NCBI RefSeq assembly: GCF_002224125.1
Contig: NZ_NCSM01000105.1
Location: forward strand, 1-7,045
Length of the DNA: 7,045 nt
Direction of reading: 5' to 3'
Source of the DNA: Streptomyces sp. NBS 14/10
GTDB taxonomy: Bacteria > Actinomycetota > Actinomycetes > Streptomycetales > Streptomycetaceae
Position numbers and translations under genes: made by a program. Under the pieces are notes generated by a model that worked only from the letters and a program-made list of their open reading frames with translations, was not told the origin of the DNA and searched no databases. Every line of letters begins with the position of its first letter. Positions within the stretch are counted from its first letter, which is position 1. Shown piece by piece: positions 5,352 to 7,045 of this stretch.

Positions 5352-7045
5352 TTGATCCGTGCCCGGCGAATATGTGTGACCGCCGTGGCGGTGCTGGCGG
5401 CCCTGGCGGGCTCGCCCGGACTGGCACGGGCTGAACAGCCTTACCAGCCAGGGCCGTTGAGGGCGACGGACGACAACCCACTTCCGCCGGGGTGGCGGAT
5501 CGACGGGGAGGGCGGGGCGCGTGAGCTGGTCTGGCGTGCGCCGAAGGCCGTGCCCATGGGGGATGCGCGGGTCGAGTTCCGTACCGAGGACCGGCTGCTC
5601 GGGGTGCCGAAGCCGGCGCGGGACGGGCGGACCTTCCGGCTCGCCCTCGGCGAGACGCGGCCCAAGCAGCTGGCGGACCTTCAAGTGACGGCCGCGGGGC
5701 GCCGGCTGGACGCGGCGGCCGACAACACGCACAAGCCCGGCTCACGCGGGGCACGGATGCCCGCGCGGGCGCCGGCGAACGGCGTTGATCCGGGCAATCC
5801 CGGCTCGTACCGCACGGTCACCGGGTCGTACGACCTCGACCCGGTGCGCCTGCCCGGGTTCGACACCCCGGTGGAGATGACCGCCGAGGTGGTGGCGCCG
5901 AAGGGTGCCACCGGCAGCCGGCCGCTCGCGCTGTTCCTGCACGGCCGCCACGACACCTGCTACAAGCCGGGCTCCGAGGACGACGTGACCGGCGACTGGC
6001 CCTGTGCGGACGGCTACAAGCCGATCCCGAGCTACCTGGGCTATCTGCGTGACCAGCGACTGCTCGCCTCCCAGGGCTATGTGACGGTCTCGATCTCGGC
6101 GAACGGCATCAACGCCCAGGACTGGGAGGCCGAGGACGCCGGCGCGCAGGCGCGTTCCTCGCTGGTACGGCAGCACCTCGCCCGCTGGGCCGACTGGACC
6201 GCCCATCGCTCCTCCGCCCCGGCCGTCGTACGCGAGGCGGCGAAGACGGACCTCTCCCGTGTCCTGCTCGTCGGCCACTCGCGCGGTGGCGAGGGTGTCA
6301 ACCGGGCCGCCATGGACAGCCTCTACCCGCCGCCGGCCGCCGAGGACGGCTACCGGGGCCCGGTGCGCTGGAAGGTGCGCGGGACCGTTCTCATCGGACC
6401 GACGATCTTCGGCCAGAATCCGGTCGCCGACGTGCCGTCCGTGACGCTGCTGCCGGGCTGCGACGGCGACGTGTCGGACCTGCAGGGCGAGGACTTCGTC
6501 GACGGGACGCGCGGAATCAGCCGGGGCACGGCACTGCACAGCGCGGTCTACATGGCCGGCGCCAACCACAACTACTTCAACAGCGAGTGGACCCCGGGCG
6601 AGGCCGTCGCACCGGCCAGGGACGACTTCGGGGCCGACCCGGAGCAGCCGGACCCGGTGTGCACGCCGGGTACCGCGACCCGGCTGACCGCCGCCCAGCA
6701 GCACAAGGCGGGCGCCACGTACATCGCCGCCGCGGCCCGGCTCTTCCTCGCCGGGGACGATCGGGTGCGTCCGCTGCTCGACGGTTCCGGCAAGCGGGCC
6801 CCGTCCGCGGACCCGGCCCGGGTGCTGACCCACGCGGTCGGCGGCCGGCGCAGCGGTGGTTTCCTGCCGGACGGCGGAGCGAAGGTGACCGGCGCCCGGC
6901 TGTGTTCGGCGATCGACCCCGACCCGGCCGTGGCCTGTCTGGACCCGGAGACCCCCGGATCGTCACCGCACTTCGCGGCGTGGGAGACGGAACAGGAGAC
7001 CGGCCGCGGCGCGGTGGACCTGGAGTGGTCCGCGCCGGGCAGGGC
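5352..7045 (+). CDS. Secreted alpha/beta hydrolase, 3' end cut by the window
   Basis: An open frame of 564 codons that runs off the right edge. Starting from TTG, residues 1-27 form a signal peptide: basic Arg-Ala-Arg-Arg start, hydrophobic core VTAVAVLAALAG (9-20), and a cleavage site after ALA-type LARA (24-27). The Arg pair leaves Tat export possible, but the usual Tat consensus is weak. Residues 40-185 are a non-catalytic N-terminal region. The hydrolase domain follows: LALFLHGRHD (192-201, strand and oxyanion loop), nucleophile elbow GHSRGG with Ser310, probable acid in PGCDGDVSD (Asp371 or Asp373), and probable His406 in AGANHNYFN. Cys pairs at 203/218 and 370/437 could form disulfides in an exported protein. 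At least 150 more residues follow the triad, so there is probably an extra C-terminal domain. Large exported hydrolases of this pattern occur in streptomycetes; substrate is unknown. It appears independent of the upstream cassette. Confidence 0.85.
   Translation, partial: MIRARRICVTAVAVLAALAGSPGLARAEQPYQPGPLRATDDNPLPPGWRIDGEGGARELVWRAPKAVPMGDARVEFRTEDRLLGVPKPARDGRTFRLALGETRPKQLADLQVTAAGRRLDAAADNTHKPGSRGARMPARAPANGVDPGNPGSYRTVTGSYDLDPVRLPGFDTPVEMTAEVVAPKGATGSRPLALFLHGRHDTCYKPGSEDDVTGDWPCADGYKPIPSYLGYLRDQRLLASQGYVTVSISANGINAQDWEAEDAGAQARSSLVRQHLARWADWTAHRSSAPAVVREAAKTDLSRVLLVGHSRGGEGVNRAAMDSLYPPPAAEDGYRGPVRWKVRGTVLIGPTIFGQNPVADVPSVTLLPGCDGDVSDLQGEDFVDGTRGISRGTALHSAVYMAGANHNYFNSEWTPGEAVAPARDDFGADPEQPDPVCTPGTATRLTAAQQHKAGATYIAAAARLFLAGDDRVRPLLDGSGKRAPSADPARVLTHAVGGRRSGGFLPDGGAKVTGARLCSAIDPDPAVACLDPETPGSSPHFAAWETEQETGRGAVDLEWSAPGR

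Noticed and set aside
5742..6833. A 363-codon minus-strand open frame opposite the secreted hydrolase
   Set aside because: It is the antisense shadow of a frame with a signal peptide and GHSRGG motif; its Arg/Gly/Val-rich product resembles nothing.

Overview
The DNA is GC-rich, uses GTG and TTG starts, has purine-rich ribosome binding sites, and carries a secreted hydrolase and a multidrug-type transporter fragment of the kind common in Streptomyces and its relatives. I infer a high-GC actinomycete, most likely Streptomyces or a close genus. No rRNA, tRNA, CRISPR array or intact transposase is visible.

Layout. Positions 1-232 hold no gene I can identify, only a short open frame and a GC-rich hairpin. 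From 233 to 4463 there is a compact four-gene metabolic cassette. An FAD-dependent amine or amino-acid oxidase (233-1543) and a TetR-family regulator (1737-2333) lie on the minus strand. A metal-dependent amidohydrolase (2386-3612) and an alpha/beta-hydrolase-fold esterase (3609-4463) lie on the plus strand and overlap by four bases. The regulator and the amidohydrolase diverge from a 52-base gap that holds a promoter-like element and a palindrome suited to a TetR operator. Right after the esterase, on the minus strand, lies a sheared N-terminal fragment of a major facilitator transporter (about 4511-4690). About 660 bases with no confident gene follow. The window ends inside a large secreted alpha/beta hydrolase (5352 to beyond 7045), which starts with TTG and carries a signal peptide.

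How the genes may work together (inference). The TetR protein probably represses the amidohydrolase-esterase pair, and perhaps itself and the oxidase, until a small-molecule ligand appears. An esterase, an amidase-type hydrolase and a DAO-fold oxidase together would suit stepwise breakdown or detoxification of a compound with ester and amide bonds that releases an amine or amino acid. No substrate can be assigned from sequence. The truncated transporter next to the cassette suggests a past insertion or deletion, so the cassette may be accessory DNA. The secreted hydrolase on the far side looks like a separate unit.
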